A stretch of DNA of 64,000 nucleotides from Cryptomeria japonica (lineage: Eukaryota; Streptophyta; Pinopsida; Cupressales; Cupressaceae). Where the stretch lies: assembly GCF_030272615.1 (NCBI RefSeq), contig NC_081408.1, forward strand, positions 310,474,383 to 310,538,382, in the 5' to 3' direction. Below are positions 10,601 through 22,975 of this stretch, one piece after another. The position numbers were made by a program, and so were the translations under genes. The notes beneath the pieces were generated by a model. The model saw nothing but the letters and a program-made list of their open reading frames with translations. It had not been told where the DNA came from and searched no databases. How positions within the stretch are numbered: position 1 is the first letter of the stretch; every line of letters starts with the position of its first letter.

Positions 10601-12211
10601 CAAATGTTTTATTTTCTCTCCAGACTCCACTTAACTATCATTAATGGAAATATAAGGGTCAACTAATACTAAAGAAGAATGGGTTATTCAGAGAAATAAT
10701 GGGGACAAAAAAGAAGCTATTAATAACAATTCTAGAAAGTTATGTGGTTTAATAAGTGTGAACAATATTTTTTCTTCTTGTGTCAAACTATATCTCTAGA
10801 ATTTATATTTCATGTTGAAGCTTTAGATACTCCTAATCAAGTTTGGATAGCCTTGGAAATTTTGTTTAGGAAGGAAGATTAAATGAGAAGCCATGAGTTG
10901 GAGAATGATTTCTTTGTTTTGAACCCCACTTATTTTAATACATTAAAAAAATTATTTGTGAGATTTGAATCACTAAAGTCATAGCTTAAGGAATGTGGAT
11001 AGATTGAAAAAAGATGACTAGATAGTTGTTTCTATCCTCTCTAAGCTAAGTTATAATTAATTAGTATTTGTTTCAACCTTCTTCTCCACTAAGAGTGTTG
11101 TTTCTGCTTCATATATACCCTCCATAAATGAATTTATTTCCAACCTAACTAGACAGAAATATAAGTTCATTTTAATATGGATATTGAATATTAAAAATGC
11201 TCAAGCCCTCATTGTTGGGAATGGGAAATCAAAGAATTCAAAATAAGGGAAGAATAAATCACAACAAAAGGACAATGAGACTTAGAAAGAATCAAAATAT
11301 AACTCATCTAGACCTAACAGTCAAAGCTCTTCATATAAAGAGAAAAATATGAAAAAAAGAGTTAAGTATGCCTACCATAAGAATCAAATAAGGAAAGTGA
11401 TAAAGATAAGACAAAGTGTAGGGCTCTAGTTGCTACATCTTTCACACCATCTTCATCTTGAATTGTTGACTATAGTGTTTCACACCACGTGGGTTCTTCA
11501 TAGGTTGATTTATCTTTCTTAGAACCTTGTAGCATGTCTAATATCACCTTAGGTGATAATACTTCAGATTCAGTTATAGGGTGAGGTTATATTGAAGTTG
11601 AAGGAGATAATTTTAAAAATGTTCTAAGTGTCCCTTATTTTCATCTAATCACCTATCAATGTATTAGATTAATCATATAAGGAAATGTGTGAGGATTAAT
11701 TTTTTTCTAGACATAGTTGAGGTCAGAGATTTGCACGTCAATGAATTAGTAGTAATGTGTAGGGAAAATCACCATGTTCCAAGTTATACACCTCAAATTT
11801 TGAACTATAAATTTCTCCCATATGCTTACTCATTCCAATGAGATTAGAAAATTAAGGAATCAATAGTTTTACCATATTACCATTGATCATCTTGAGATAC
11901 CAAGTCAACAAGACATGGTCATTAAATTGCCTAGAGTTACTTTTTCTAAAGGTCTTTATGACGTTTGTGCTCTTGTTAAGAATCGAAAAGAAAAAATTGA
12001 CAAAGGAAAGTCATGGAGGGAAACACAAATATTGGAGATAGTTTATAGTGATGTATTTGGGGTATTTCCTCACCCATCTTTTACTAGGGAAAGATATGCT
12101 CTCACCTTCATAGATGAATTTTTTAGATCAACATGAGCCTAGTTCCTTATATAAAAATTTAAATTCTTTAAAAAGTTTCAGGATGGGAAATATTTCAACA
12201 ACAAGTTTCAA
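10600..12211 (+). pseudogene. Copia-1 gag, protease and N-terminal integrase
   Basis: Broken plus-strand frames show the tail of a Copia gag, whose closing phrase resembles LTRQKYKFI near 11145. A protease block near 11458-11495 is related to the D-S-G-A-S-H-H motif but has lost the central G. A GAG-pre-integrase stretch runs to about 11900 and the integrase core start lies at 11915-12136, with the YSDVFG and TFIDEF phrases carrying catalytic-core aspartates. Stops are frequent. The coding sense continues to 12211, where the LINE enters, and resumes at 20784. Confidence 0.65.
12197..12211 (+). repeat. LINE target-site duplication, left copy
   Basis: AACAACAAGTTTCAA occurs here and again at 20769-20783, exactly flanking the LINE. 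Fifteen identical bases is a normal length for target-primed reverse transcription. Confidence 0.9.
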
Positions 12212-12279
12212 TACTCAAAAGACCTCTCACATATCCCCACCAACATTATCCTATCATGTAAAAGGTTTTTCATCATAAG

Positions 12280-13975
12280 CAGTCTACCGCGAATGGAGGG
12301 AACAACATATCTGGTTTCTCCTCTAGTTCTACAGCCTCTGTAGCTCAAGGACAACTTGTCTCTTTGGGATCTATGGGGGATGATGAGGATGGTTGAAAGG
12401 ATGGGGACCCATGGCATCAGGACCCTCCTCTTGACTTTAAAAATATTGAAGATTCTACAAAGTTGGGTCATGAGATCTTGAACACTGAGCTGGAAAAGAC
12501 GACTGGAGACAAGGTGGTCAAATCTTGGAATAGTCTCTTTGCAAAAAATCCTACTGGTAAATATATCTTTCCCTCTGTGGAAGGCATTTCTGATAGAAAG
12601 GTAGGTAGATTAGCTATTTCTTTACCAGACAAGGTCATAGATCACAATATTTCTCTTATGGAATTTTCTCTCGTGGGGAAATTTGTTGGACCCAGACCTA
12701 ATATTGAAGTTGGAAAGTCATTTGTGAAGAGAAAATGGAGGGTGAAAGGATAGGTTGATGTTTCAGCCCTGTCAAGGGGTTTTTTTTGTCTTTTCCTTAT
12801 CCTGTGGTGAAGACTTGGAAATGGCTCTTAGTAGAGGACCCTGGATGCTTGGGAAGTCTTCTTTATCTCTAAGAAAATAGTCTCCAAAAATGGAGCTCAA
12901 TGACTCCTTTTTTGAATCTGCTCCGGTTTGGGTGCGGCTCTCTGGTTTGTCGCTTGAATTTTTGTTGGAGGATGTGTTTTAAGGCATTGCTAAATCCTTC
13001 CAGGAGCTTGTGGCTATAGATTCTATGACAAAAACATGAAAGAGACTGGTGTATGTGAGGATATGCATTAATATCTCACAGAACACAAAACTTCCTATCT
13101 CTATCAAAATAAATTCCAAGCTAGGTAAGTTGGAACAAGTCATAGAGTTTGAATCCCTCCCTTTTGTGTGATTTTCATGTAAGAAAGTTGGACATTGAGA
13201 AAAGGCTTGTCCTAGTAACCCAAAGAATGCTCAGAAGAATAATAATCATGTTAAATAGATCTGGAAAGGGAAGCTAAACAAAAATGAGGAGGGTAGATCG
13301 GAAGGAGGAACTGGATTCCCTAGTAACTCAAAAGATATAACAAGGGATGAAAGGAAAGATAGTCCTTCCAAGGAGAAGGAAACTAGAAAGGATGAAGAGA
13401 ATGTATTTGAAGTTAAAACAAGCAATGGCTTTGAAGCTTTACAGATTCAAGAAGAAGAAAATGTAACAATAGAAGAAATTCTTGAAGATGGTGAGAATGG
13501 AGACACAAATGAATCACAAAATGAGATTCCAAAAAAAAATAGAACATGAATGTAATAAAGTGTGTTCAAAGGACTCTGAAGCTCCAAATGTAATCTTTGA
13601 AGAAAAGACCCAGTTTAGATCACCCTAGGTTAACCTTAACTCTCTATTCTAGAACTTTGGGACTGATTCACCCACCTCATCTCAGCAAAAAGGAGAACCT
13701 TGGAATAGTAAGAAGTCTGCATATAAAAATGAAGAAGATGAAGAGTTAATAGAAGTGGGAAAAAAGAAAAACAAGAAAATAGGGTCTACTAATGGGGTTA
13801 AAACTAGAACCAGATCTAAGGTAGATATGGACTTTCTAAATCTCCATAGGGGTGCAAAACCATTAAGTGGCACAGGGACCAGGAGAGAAAACAATATATA
13901 GCTGATGGAAGGCAGTGAGCCATTCAAGAATCCTACTCCCAAGTTTCCAAATGAAGGTAATCTCTTGGAACAATA
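12280..13975 (+). pseudogene. LINE ORF1 (DUF4283 and CCHC zinc knuckle)
   Basis: The ORF1 protein of plant L1 elements is an RNA-binding chaperone that coats the element RNA. The best-kept part (12463-12753) reads like DUF4283, with the phrases LVGKFVGPRPNIEV and SFVKRKWRVKG. The domain continues past stops to about 13030. Near 13160-13215 a CCHC knuckle (C-x2-C-x4-H-x4-C) is visible, but its first Cys codon and the residue after His have become TGA. A charged, low-complexity tail rich in K, E and N follows. In another frame the tail runs to a stop at about 13973-13975, so ORF1 overlaps the ORF2 start by about 25 bp out of frame. The ORF1 start is uncertain. Confidence 0.75.
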
Positions 13976-16853
13976 GAGGCCTAAATGGTCTCCATAAGTA
14001 GGATGTGCTCAAGAATTTTATCAGAGATCATAAGCCAGACATTATCCTGGTTCAAGAAACTAAAATGAGTAAGGAAAAAGTAGAAAAATTAAAATTCTTT
14101 AAACTTGGGGGTGTGTGTGGCAGTAGTTCTAATGGAGCATTTGGTGGGTTGCCATATTTTGGAATAAGAAAATTATTGATGGAGACTTGATTGATGAAGA
14201 TGGTAATATCATTTCTATGAGAGTCAAATGCATTGCTGAAGGATAGGATTGGGTGGTTACCAACATTTATGCCCCCAACTCTAAAGTGGCTCGGAGCAAG
14301 TTTTGGGACAAAATCCAACAGAAAAGAGGGACTTTTACCCAGGATAGTTGGCTTTTGATGGGATATTTCAACACTCCTCTGCAGGAAATTGAAAAATTTG
14401 GTGGAACCCAAGCTCAACTAGATAGGAGGATTGATCTTATGGACTTTATCAATGCCAATGCCCTCATTGATGTTGACCTTTCTAGAGCTTTCTACAATTT
14501 GTCTAATCAAAGGGATGGAGGAGAACTTATTCAGGTAAGGCTTGATAGATCTTATTGCTCTTGACTAGGTCCTTAAGTATAGATTCTCTCTATCTATTAT
14601 TAACAGAATTGGATCGGACCATTATCCTATTTCTTTTGTTGTCAATTCTATTAAGGGCAAACGTTGCTTTCTCTTCGAGTTTGAAAAAATGTGGATCTCA
14701 CACCCTTCCTTGGAAGCTTCCATTTCCAAATGGTGGAATATAACTATGGATGGTTCTGTCATGTTCAAAGTTGCAAAAAAGTTAAGAAACATCAAAGATA
14801 ACATCAAGGTTTGGAATAAAAAGGTTTTTGGGGATATTTTTGAATCTAAGAGGAAGCTCAAGGAAGAATTAGAACAGATTCAAAATTATATTTAGAAACG
14901 TGGTTATAAGAATGTCCCCAAGGATAAAGAAGATGAGGTTCTAGCAAAATTACACAACACTATTTCAAGAGATGAAATTTACTGGAGGCAGAGATCCAGG
15001 GCAATTTGGTTAGAGGCTGGTGATAGAAATACTAAATTCTTTCATACGACATCAATGAAGCATAAAGTGGCAAGTAGAATTTCCAGATTGATTGTTAATG
15101 ATAAAACTCTTGTAAAAGATGATGATATAGCTGATGAAGCTATAAGGTTCTTCTCTAACCTTCTGACTGGTAGCAAGGAACTTGACCTTGTTAAGCAACA
15201 AGATCTGGTTGAAATTATTCCTAAGATTATTGGACCTAATCAGAATAGGATTTTTTCTACCATCCCCTCAGTTGATGAAATTAAAAGAGATTTTTTCTCC
15301 TTCCAAGGGGATAAGGCACCAGGTCGGGATGGCTTTCCCATGTTTTTCTTTCAGGAATATTGGCACATTGTTGGGGCTGATGTGGTCAATCTCATCAAAG
15401 AATTCTTTGGTTCCAGAAGAATTCTTAAAGAAATCAACTCTACCTTTATTTCTCTAATTCCTAAGGTGACTAGAGCTTATTTTATGGGTAAGTTTAGGCC
15501 AATAATTCTATGCAACTCTTTTTACAAGATAATCTCAAAAGTCCCGACTTCTAGATTGATGGTTGTTCTTCCTCTTGTTATCTCTAAGGAGTAAAAAGGA
15601 TTTGTCTCAGGTAGGTAGATTTTGGACTCTATAATTCTTGTGCAAGAGAATATCCATTCTCTTAATGCTGCAAATAAAGAGGGATTCCTCATAAAGCTAG
15701 ATTTGGCAAAAGCCTATGACAGGGTTAAATGGCAAGTTCTTTATAGGATCATGGAATGCTTTGGATTTGATGAGAAGGTTATCAAAACCACTAGAGAGTT
15801 GATATCTATGTTGAATTTTTCTATTCTTGTTAATGGATCTCCTTCCATATTTTTTAAGTCTTCAAGGGGTCTCAAGCAAAGAGATCCTATCTCGCCCATT
15901 CTTTTCAATATTTTGGCAGAATTTTTGAGTAGATTGATTCAAAAGTTGAAGGAGAAAAGGATCATCAAAGGATTGCAACCCTCTTCAGCTAGTTTCTTCT
16001 GCACTCATCAACAATTTATTGATGATACTATATTATTGGGATACTCTTCTATGAGTGAAGCTTATGCCTTCAAAAATACTCTCATCTCTTATTCTCTTGC
16101 TACTGGCCAATAGGTTAATTGGGAGAAATCAGCTATTTTCTTCATCAACACTCCATTGTTGAGGCAACAGAGGATTGCTAACATAATTGGCTGTAAGGTT
16201 GAGTTGCTCCCCTCTACTTATTTGGGCCTCCCTCTTGGTTTGGCTCCTCCAAACGCTTTCTGGAATTCTTTGATTGATAAGTTCAACAAAAAACTAGCTA
16301 GATGGAAAGGCTTTATGTTGTCGCAGGCAAGTAAGCTCCAGCTTCTTCAAGCTACCCTTCAAAATCTACCTATTTATGCTCTTCGTTTGTTTAGTATACT
16401 GGTCAAATTTGCAGAAGCATTAGAAAGAATTATGAAAAGATTTCTTTGGTTTGGTGTGGAAGATAAGAAAAGGATTTCTTTGGTTGATTGGGATAAAGTC
16501 TGTGGTCCTAAAAGTAGTGGGGGGTTAGTTATCCAATCCCTTAAACCTTTCAATAAAGCTTTGTTACCCAAACAGGTTTGGAGGGCCTATGGTATTAAGA
16601 GAGATTGGAGTAGGGTGTGGTTTGACAATTTCATCCATAATAATCCCATTCATTCCCTTCTCTATTCTAAAGATATCCCTATTGGATCTTTTATTTGGAA
16701 TAGTATGATGAAATCTATTAAAGTTGCTAAAGCTGGAGTTGGCTAGGTCCTTGGCAAAGGTAACAAAATCAGATTTTGGGAGGATGTCTGGATCAAAGAT
16801 GAGCCTCTTTTTAACCAGGATTGTAGCCATATCATTGAAGATGGTAAAAAGAG

Positions 16854-17461
16854 GTTTGGTTCTATGGTCTATAATTATTGGGAGGAGAATAAATGGGTTA
16901 GACTTGATGCTATTTATGCTAGATTCTCTTTGCTCCAGCATGATTTGCTATCCTTTTCTGTAAGAAAAGACTCAGACGATATCTTCTTATGGAAGGGTAA
17001 TCCTAGGGGTACTTTCACTGTTGCTTCTGCTTACAAAAATATATCAACTCAGGCTTGTAACCCTATATGGATTAAAGTTGGAATAGATTCCTCATTCCTA
17101 AAGTTAACATTTTTTTATGTCTTGCCACTCATAACAAGATTCTCACTATTTATAACCTGGTCAGAAGGGGATTTATGACCCCTAATAGGTGTGAGTTATG
17201 TCAGAAAGAGGTTGAGTCTGTGGATCATTTTTTCATTCCTTGTTCTTTCACCTAAGAAATCTGGGGTAAAGTGTGGAAGCAATGGAAAGTTGATTGGGTT
17301 ATGCAAAATAGTTTTAAGGAAGTCCTTTGGAATTGGATTTTCCCTACCAAGATTCCCATAATCAAGACCCTTTGGTCCTTTCTTCTTTCTATGACCTATT
17401 GGCATATTTGGAAGGAGAGAAACAATAGAATTTTTAGGGAGACTAAGTGTTCTTCTCAAGT
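16854..17461 (+). repeat. 606-bp tandem duplication, first copy
   Basis: Positions 16854-17461 match 17460-18067 at an offset of 606 bp with no difference that I could find. The copied segment covers the end of the RT connection region and zf-RVT of LINE ORF2. The junction has a 2-bp overlap (GT). 606 is a multiple of three, so the duplication alone keeps frame. Confidence 0.9.
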
Positions 17462-18067
17462 TTGGTTCTATGGTCTATAATTATTGGGAGGAGAATAAAT
17501 GGGTTAGACTTGATGCTATTTATGCTAGATTCTCTTTGCTCCAGCATGATTTGCTATCCTTTTCTGTAAGAAAAGACTCAGACGATATCTTCTTATGGAA
17601 GGGTAATCCTAGGGGTACTTTCACTGTTGCTTCTGCTTACAAAAATATATCAACTCAGGCTTGTAACCCTATATGGATTAAAGTTGGAATAGATTCCTCA
17701 TTCCTAAAGTTAACATTTTTTTATGTCTTGCCACTCATAACAAGATTCTCACTATTTATAACCTGGTCAGAAGGGGATTTATGACCCCTAATAGGTGTGA
17801 GTTATGTCAGAAAGAGGTTGAGTCTGTGGATCATTTTTTCATTCCTTGTTCTTTCACCTAAGAAATCTGGGGTAAAGTGTGGAAGCAATGGAAAGTTGAT
17901 TGGGTTATGCAAAATAGTTTTAAGGAAGTCCTTTGGAATTGGATTTTCCCTACCAAGATTCCCATAATCAAGACCCTTTGGTCCTTTCTTCTTTCTATGA
18001 CCTATTGGCATATTTGGAAGGAGAGAAACAATAGAATTTTTAGGGAGACTAAGTGTTCTTCTCAAGT
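17460..18067 (+). repeat. 606-bp tandem duplication, second copy
   Basis: Second copy of the segment starting at 16854. Beyond 18067 the sequence continues into the RNase H linker, so this copy is joined to the original downstream DNA and the first copy to the original upstream DNA. Confidence 0.9.
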
Positions 18068-18668
18068 GGTTTTTGAAAAGATTTGTAGGGATATTAAAGA
18101 AAACATCAACACCATTCACAAAAGCAATAAGCAGTGTAGTTATATTGATATGAATGATACTGATAAAAGGATTCTTATAGAATGGAAATTATTGAATAAG
18201 GTTTGGAAGTCTGATCTGTAGAGTAGAAGAGAAAATGTGGTTTGGAGGTTCCTTCCTCATGATTGGGTGAAGGTGAAAATTCTCATGGCTTTTGTGTTGT
18301 TGCGATTTCTTCTCCCTTTGGAATTCAAAACAACCATGTTGTTGAAGCTTTGGCAATGTTAAAAGTTCTTCATCTTTCTCAGGGTTTCAATTTTAAAAAA
18401 TATTGGTTGGAGGGAGATTCCATTAATATAATTCAGGTTATTCAAGGTATTAGTTCCCCTTCTTGGAATATCCAAAATATCATTGATAAGGCAAAAAAAA
18501 TGTTAGATTCTTGTGATAGTGTGGTTATTACCCATACCTTTAGGGAAGGTAATAGGGTAGCTGATTTGTTAGCTAATGAGGGGGTCATTTTAGTGGAAGA
18601 TGCTAATTATATCGGAGAGTCATCATTTAAGAACAAAGTTTGAGAGCAATTATTTTATGACGAGATCA

Positions 18669-20575
18669 ATGGTACATATTAATCTCATTATTACCCTTTT
18701 TGGGTTAGACTTCAATGACAGAGTTTTGAGTGAGGCAGATTGTCAGATGGTGACCTATCTCAGGTGTCACATTAATGAGTATAGGTGTGAAAGGCCTCAT
18801 AATATTAAGTACTGGGTTGATTTGCATGTTTTAAAGGGATACTTGAAAAACAAGATAATTACCTTGGTTTTCGATTCTAGCTTCTTTGTTCTTCAACATC
18901 TAGTTAGTTTGTGCTTCCCTGAGGGTTTCGATTTGAATTGCTTCTACATTATGGGTGGAAATCTCAACCGTAATGAGCCCACCAGCTGTGATAGTTGAAA
19001 GGGTGAAAGGAAAATTTGGAGAAGGGTGCATAAAAATGACTTCACTAAATTTATGGAGAAATTGCATGGGAGCAAGAAGCCTATTTCTTGTGGTTTTGCC
19101 AAGGGTTGGAAAAATAATAGAGTTACTCTATTTGGTCAGACCTAGAGAGTGGATGAAGATTTGGTGGCCAAGGTGATTGGTTTGCAGAAGGGTGACATCA
19201 AGTTTTATAGAGATCGTAAGTTCTTGGTGGAAGCCATAAAAAATTTCCCCAAGAATGAAGAAGAAAGGGCTCACCTTGCCAAAAAGGATAATATTTCCTA
19301 TTATCTCTCTAACCAGGTAAACTCCTTTTGGCAGAAAATGTTGAAAGTGTTAATGGAGTATCTTACTATTGATGGTAGGTTCTCAAAAGTCTATAATTAT
19401 CACTTTGTTATCCTTAATCACTTTCACCATGGTTCTAAGATATCTTTTCCCTTCTAGCTAGCCTCCTCCCTTAATGATAGTTTGGCTGACTGTGCTAAGA
19501 AACCCAATTCCTACCCCATTGCCCACCAAGGTCTTATTTTGTTAATTTATGAGTATCTTAAGGATAAAGTTAAGGCCAATAAGGATGATCCCCTTGTGGA
19601 GAGTGCCCATATCTCTAAGGATGATGATAATTCTAAGTCTGATGAGGATTATACCAATCCTCCCCCTAAAAAGAAATTGAGGGTTAGTAAGAAAGATGAA
19701 GAAAATGTTGAAGAGACGGCTGATCTTGAGAAGGAGTAGGAGAAGGAGGTGAAGCATGAGTAGGAGAAGGAGGTGGAGGGCGAAAAAGGAGACAAGGATA
19801 ATGAGAAGGGTAAAGATGATTCTGATGAGTCAAAGGAGAAGGAGAGTCCCTATGATACAAACAACAGGGATGAGGTTCAGAATAATATGGATGAGGGAAA
19901 CCTTAGGCCCGAGGATCCTACCCAGGACATGGAGGGTGCAGATATATTTTGAATGCTATTAGAAATAGCTCTCTGGAAATTTTTAATTTCTAGAAGTGGG
20001 TGGTTGATAATATTACCAACATTCAAGAAAAACAGAGAGAGTTGGAGCTCAAAATTGATAATGTGGTTAAGGCTATTAATGATAAAGGAAACGAGGAAAA
20101 TTCTAAGGATAATAGTGAAGTAGAGGATGAAAAAGAAATTCCTGACTAGTCAGAGGGTGAGATCATAAAGGGAGAAGTGAAGCACCTAGAGGATGTGGTG
20201 AGGACTCTCAAAGTAAAGGGTGAGTCCGATTATAAACTGATAAACAACAGGGTTCAAAAAACTGAGAGTGCTCTGAGGAAAATCATGGAGTATAGCTTGG
20301 CTGTGATGAAGGTGACTTCCCAAAATATGAATGCATTGGTTGCCTACCAGGAGAAGGATAAGCAGAACAAAGATACTGTGATTGTTGATGATGAGCCGGG
20401 TACTAGCTCTGTCCAGCATTCTTCTAGACGTAGAACTAGGCAAAATGCTAAAGAGTTGGAGTTCAAGACTAAAGGTAATCAACAGGTGCAAGAAAGCAAA
20501 GACCTTAAAGAGGCATCAAATGCAATGATGATGCTTGTCAAGGATGCTGAGGAGACCATAAATATTTTCACCTAG
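18669..20575 (+). pseudogene. LINE ORF3: unusual accessory protein, plant-mobile-domain-like
   Basis: Downstream of RNase H but inside the target duplication lies a nearly continuous plus-strand frame of about 635 codons, broken by a few stops (near 18999, 19146, 19457, 19738, 19760, 19951). The N-terminal two fifths look globular, with the phrases KPISCGFAKGWKNN, VDEDLVAKVIGL, GRFSKVYNYHFVILNHF and YPIAHQGLILLIYEYL. An acidic, lysine-rich low-complexity region (19590-19950) follows, then a likely coiled coil (19980-20330), then a basic tail with SSRRRTRQNAKE. I do not know its function. The style resembles plant-mobile-domain-like frames carried by other plant retroelements. Plant L1 elements normally end after RNase H, so an ORF3 is unusual. 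Confidence 0.65.
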
Positions 20576-20768
20576 ATGCTCTAGTTTTGTTTTAGGTGTG
20601 CCAGTATCTCGCTAGTCTTTTGTTGTTCTTTTCTCTGGCTGTTGTCTTTTGTGCTGATCTTTTGCAGCCTTTCTTTGTTCATTCTGTCCTTTTTGCTTCT
20701 CCAATGCTTTTCTTTTTGATATGTAAGTGGGTTTTGGGTCCCTTAAAACCTATTTTTCCTTAATCGAA
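20576..20768 (+). other. LINE 3' untranslated region and tail
   Basis: T-rich sequence after the ORF3 stop, ending gggttttgggtccct, taaaacctattttt, ccttaatcgaaaac. The same tail appears inverted at 5611-5660, which supports 20768 as the true 3' end. Confidence 0.7.
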
Positions 20769-20783
20769 AACAACAAGTTTCAA
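20769..20783 (+). repeat. LINE target-site duplication, right copy
   Basis: AACAACAAGTTTCAA, identical to 12197-12211. Copia integrase coding sense resumes straight after it. Confidence 0.9.
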
Positions 20784-22975
20784 CTTTTTTGCACAACATA
20801 GGAGATAGATATGTAACATACCATTCCCTATACTTTCTTAAAAGAAAACAGTGTTATAGAACTTAAGAACCATTCCTTGAAAGAAATGGCTAATTGTATC
20901 ATACACTACAAGGGTCTTCCACCATAGTACAAGGATGAAGTAATCAAATTTGCATGTTACATCTAGAATAAGATTCCTCATAAATTCTTTAAGGGTATTT
21001 TTGACATGTAGGAAACTTTCAATTAAGCACTTTAGAGTAATTGGATCTGAAATATGGAACAAGTACCTTAACAACATTACAAGGCCATGAATCCTTAATC
21101 CAAAACTTTCATTTTTGAAGATTATCTAGATGATGTCAAAGGATTTTAACTTCTCTAGCCCATGCCACATGAGTTTTTCATTGAGAGTAGTGTTAAGTTT
21201 TAAGAAGATCCTACTAACTCTTCACTTGGATTTTCTCCCTTTTTTATGGTTTCACTTGGTTTTGATGATTCTTCTAATATGACTTTAACTATCCATTACT
21301 AGTTCCTAAGGTAGAGTCTTCTTCCAATAATGAGGATAATGTTGAGGATTCCTCTTCCTCTACTCCACAACATGGTTTGGAGGATGATATTTTAGCACTT
21401 GACTCATCCACTTCTCACCATATTTAGGTTAGAAATACACATGACAATGTAGGTAATTGGGTAGGGAATCTCATAGATGTTCAATGTACATGATTAGTTT
21501 ATTAGGATAGGATAAATACTTTAGTTTCTTCTACTTCTAGTCTATGGAAGTTTCAAGAAGAATAAAAAATATTTGTGTGGGATAGAGCTATGCAAGAGGA
21601 ATGTGATTCTTTACTCCACAATAACGCTCGATATTTGATTTTACTTCCTAAGGGGAGGAAGATGGTTTGATGTAATTGGGGCTATCAAAAAAGGTTTCTA
21701 GAAAATGGGTAGAGACATGGTTGGTTTCCAATAATTTTTCTTAGGGTGTTGGAATTAACTACAAAAGTAACTTTTCCCTTGTGGCCAAGATGACTAAATT
21801 ATTTGACCCACAGTTTCTATTGCCACAACGTATTGCTAGGATGTGCATTAGATGGATGCGAAGATTTATTTTCTTCATGGAGACTTTGAGGAGGAGATAT
21901 ACATGGAAAAACCAATAGGGTTTGTTTAAGATCCATCCTTAGTATGTATACTTAGGAAATCCCTTAATAGCCTCAAACAAGCTCCTAGATCCTAGTATGC
22001 CAAAATGGATTCCTTGCTTCTAGCTTTTAGTTTCACTAAATTCCATTTAGATTATAATGTGTACTTGGTAATAAGATGATTCATTATTGATACTAGTAAT
22101 TTATGTTCATGATCTTATAATTATAGGTATCTCTTCTTCTACTATTGTAGAAATTAAGTTATCTCTATTGTAGAGACTTGATATGAATGACTTGGGTTTC
22201 TACACTACTCCCTTTGTATTGAGTATTCATAGTGTGATGCAAAGATTATTCTTGCTAAAATCAAGTACACCACTAACATTCTTGCTCATTTTCATATAGT
22301 TGAAATAAATCCATCTCTAACTCCAATTATTTCTAGAGTCAATCTTGAGGCTGACCATTCTGTACCACTAGTTGATGCTACTTTGTATCATTAACTTGTT
22401 AATAATCTCATATATTTGTCTCATACCATGCCTAAAATTCCATATGTTGTTAGAATGTTTTTGATATTTATACAAGAGCCTTTGAGCTACTTTAGAAATA
22501 AGTTAAGAAGACTATCCATTATCTTCAAGGCACTATCAAATTTGGGATTCACTACAAATTTGGCATAGAGGTGATTTTGGTTGGTTATACATGTTTAGAT
22601 TGGGTAAGTGATTTGCAGGGGGGCAAGTCCACTTTTTCTCATAGTTTATCACTTGGATCTAGTCATATTACTTGGTATAGGAAAAAGAAACATGTTATTG
22701 CTTTATCTTACATAAAGGCCAAGTATCTAGGATCTATTAACACAAATATTGAGATTGTTTAGCTTCAAGATATTCTCAATGATTTTGGTATTTCCTACAA
22801 AGAAACTACAATAATTTATTGTGGCCATCATAGTACTATTTAGATATGCAATAATCAAATATAGCACTAGTGAACCAAACACATGGAGATTCATATCCAT
22901 TTCATCAAGGAGCTCATCTATTGTAATAGCATTAACTTAGTCTTCAGTAGGTCTTTAGACTAGGTTGTTGGAATT
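20784..22975 (+). pseudogene. Copia-1 integrase end, reverse transcriptase, RNase H
   Basis: The integrase C-terminal part continues from the LINE junction to about 21050, with phrases that correspond to the usual NH-x-LKEMA and KGLP stretch. RT begins near 21575 (WDRAMQEECDSLL) and includes the LPKGRK phrase, the KTNR block near 21905 and a damaged palm region. RNase H is clearest at 22571-22960: a GYTCLDW phrase (usual GYTDSDW), a GGKST phrase, ITWYRKKK, ALSYIKAKYLG and TKHMEIHIHFIKE. The end is cut at a phrase corresponding to DQVADI-x-TKP. Stops and shifts occur throughout. Confidence 0.75.

Larger units (their letters stand above)
13951..18643 (+). pseudogene. LINE ORF2: endonuclease, reverse transcriptase, RNase H
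   Basis: The start at 13951 is chosen because MKVISWNNRGL is the classic beginning of plant L1 endonuclease. Endonuclease motifs follow: QETKM, MGYFNTPL (catalytic D of GDFN replaced by Y) and GSDHYP near 14610. Reverse transcriptase spans about 15055-16740 with APGRDGF, FRPIILCN, LDLAKAYDRVKW and FIDDT (usual FADD; the DD pair is kept). The zf-RVT region (CELCQ...VDHFF) lies at 17185-17250 and again in the duplicated copy. RNase H of the plant RVT_3 type is at 18263-18643, with EALAML, EGDS and NRVADLLAN holding the acidic residues. It would copy the element RNA at a nicked target. In-frame stops (for example in HK-stop-DV near 13999) and frameshifts make it non-functional. Confidence 0.88.
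12212..20768 (+). mobile_element. L1-type LINE with three ORFs, nested in Copia-1
   Basis: An 8.56-kb non-LTR retrotransposon bounded by the 15-bp duplication AACAACAAGTTTCAA. In order it holds ORF1 (DUF4283-like domain and CCHC knuckle), ORF2 (AP-type endonuclease, reverse transcriptase, zf-RVT, RNase H), a third ORF, and a 3' tail ending ccttaatcgaaaac rather than a long poly(A). Removing it and one copy of the duplication restores a continuous Copia integrase reading. It looks full length, but all ORFs have scattered stops, and a 606-bp segment is duplicated in tandem at 16854-18067. Confidence 0.9.
8782..22975 (+). mobile_element. Copia-1: decayed LTR retrotransposon, split by LINE
   Basis: A primer-binding site at 9022-9033 (TGGTATTAGAGC, one change from the initiator tRNA-Met complement) is followed on the plus strand by degraded gag (about 10600-11400), protease, integrase, reverse transcriptase and RNase H blocks, the order typical of Ty1/Copia. 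Integrase is interrupted at 12211 by a LINE and resumes at 20784 in register with the target duplication. The 5' LTR probably ends just before 9022, but its start (8782 is a guess from a TGTTAG) is uncertain. No matching 3' LTR follows RNase H, so the right end is truncated near 22975. Numerous stops in every domain make it a fossil. Confidence 0.75.
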
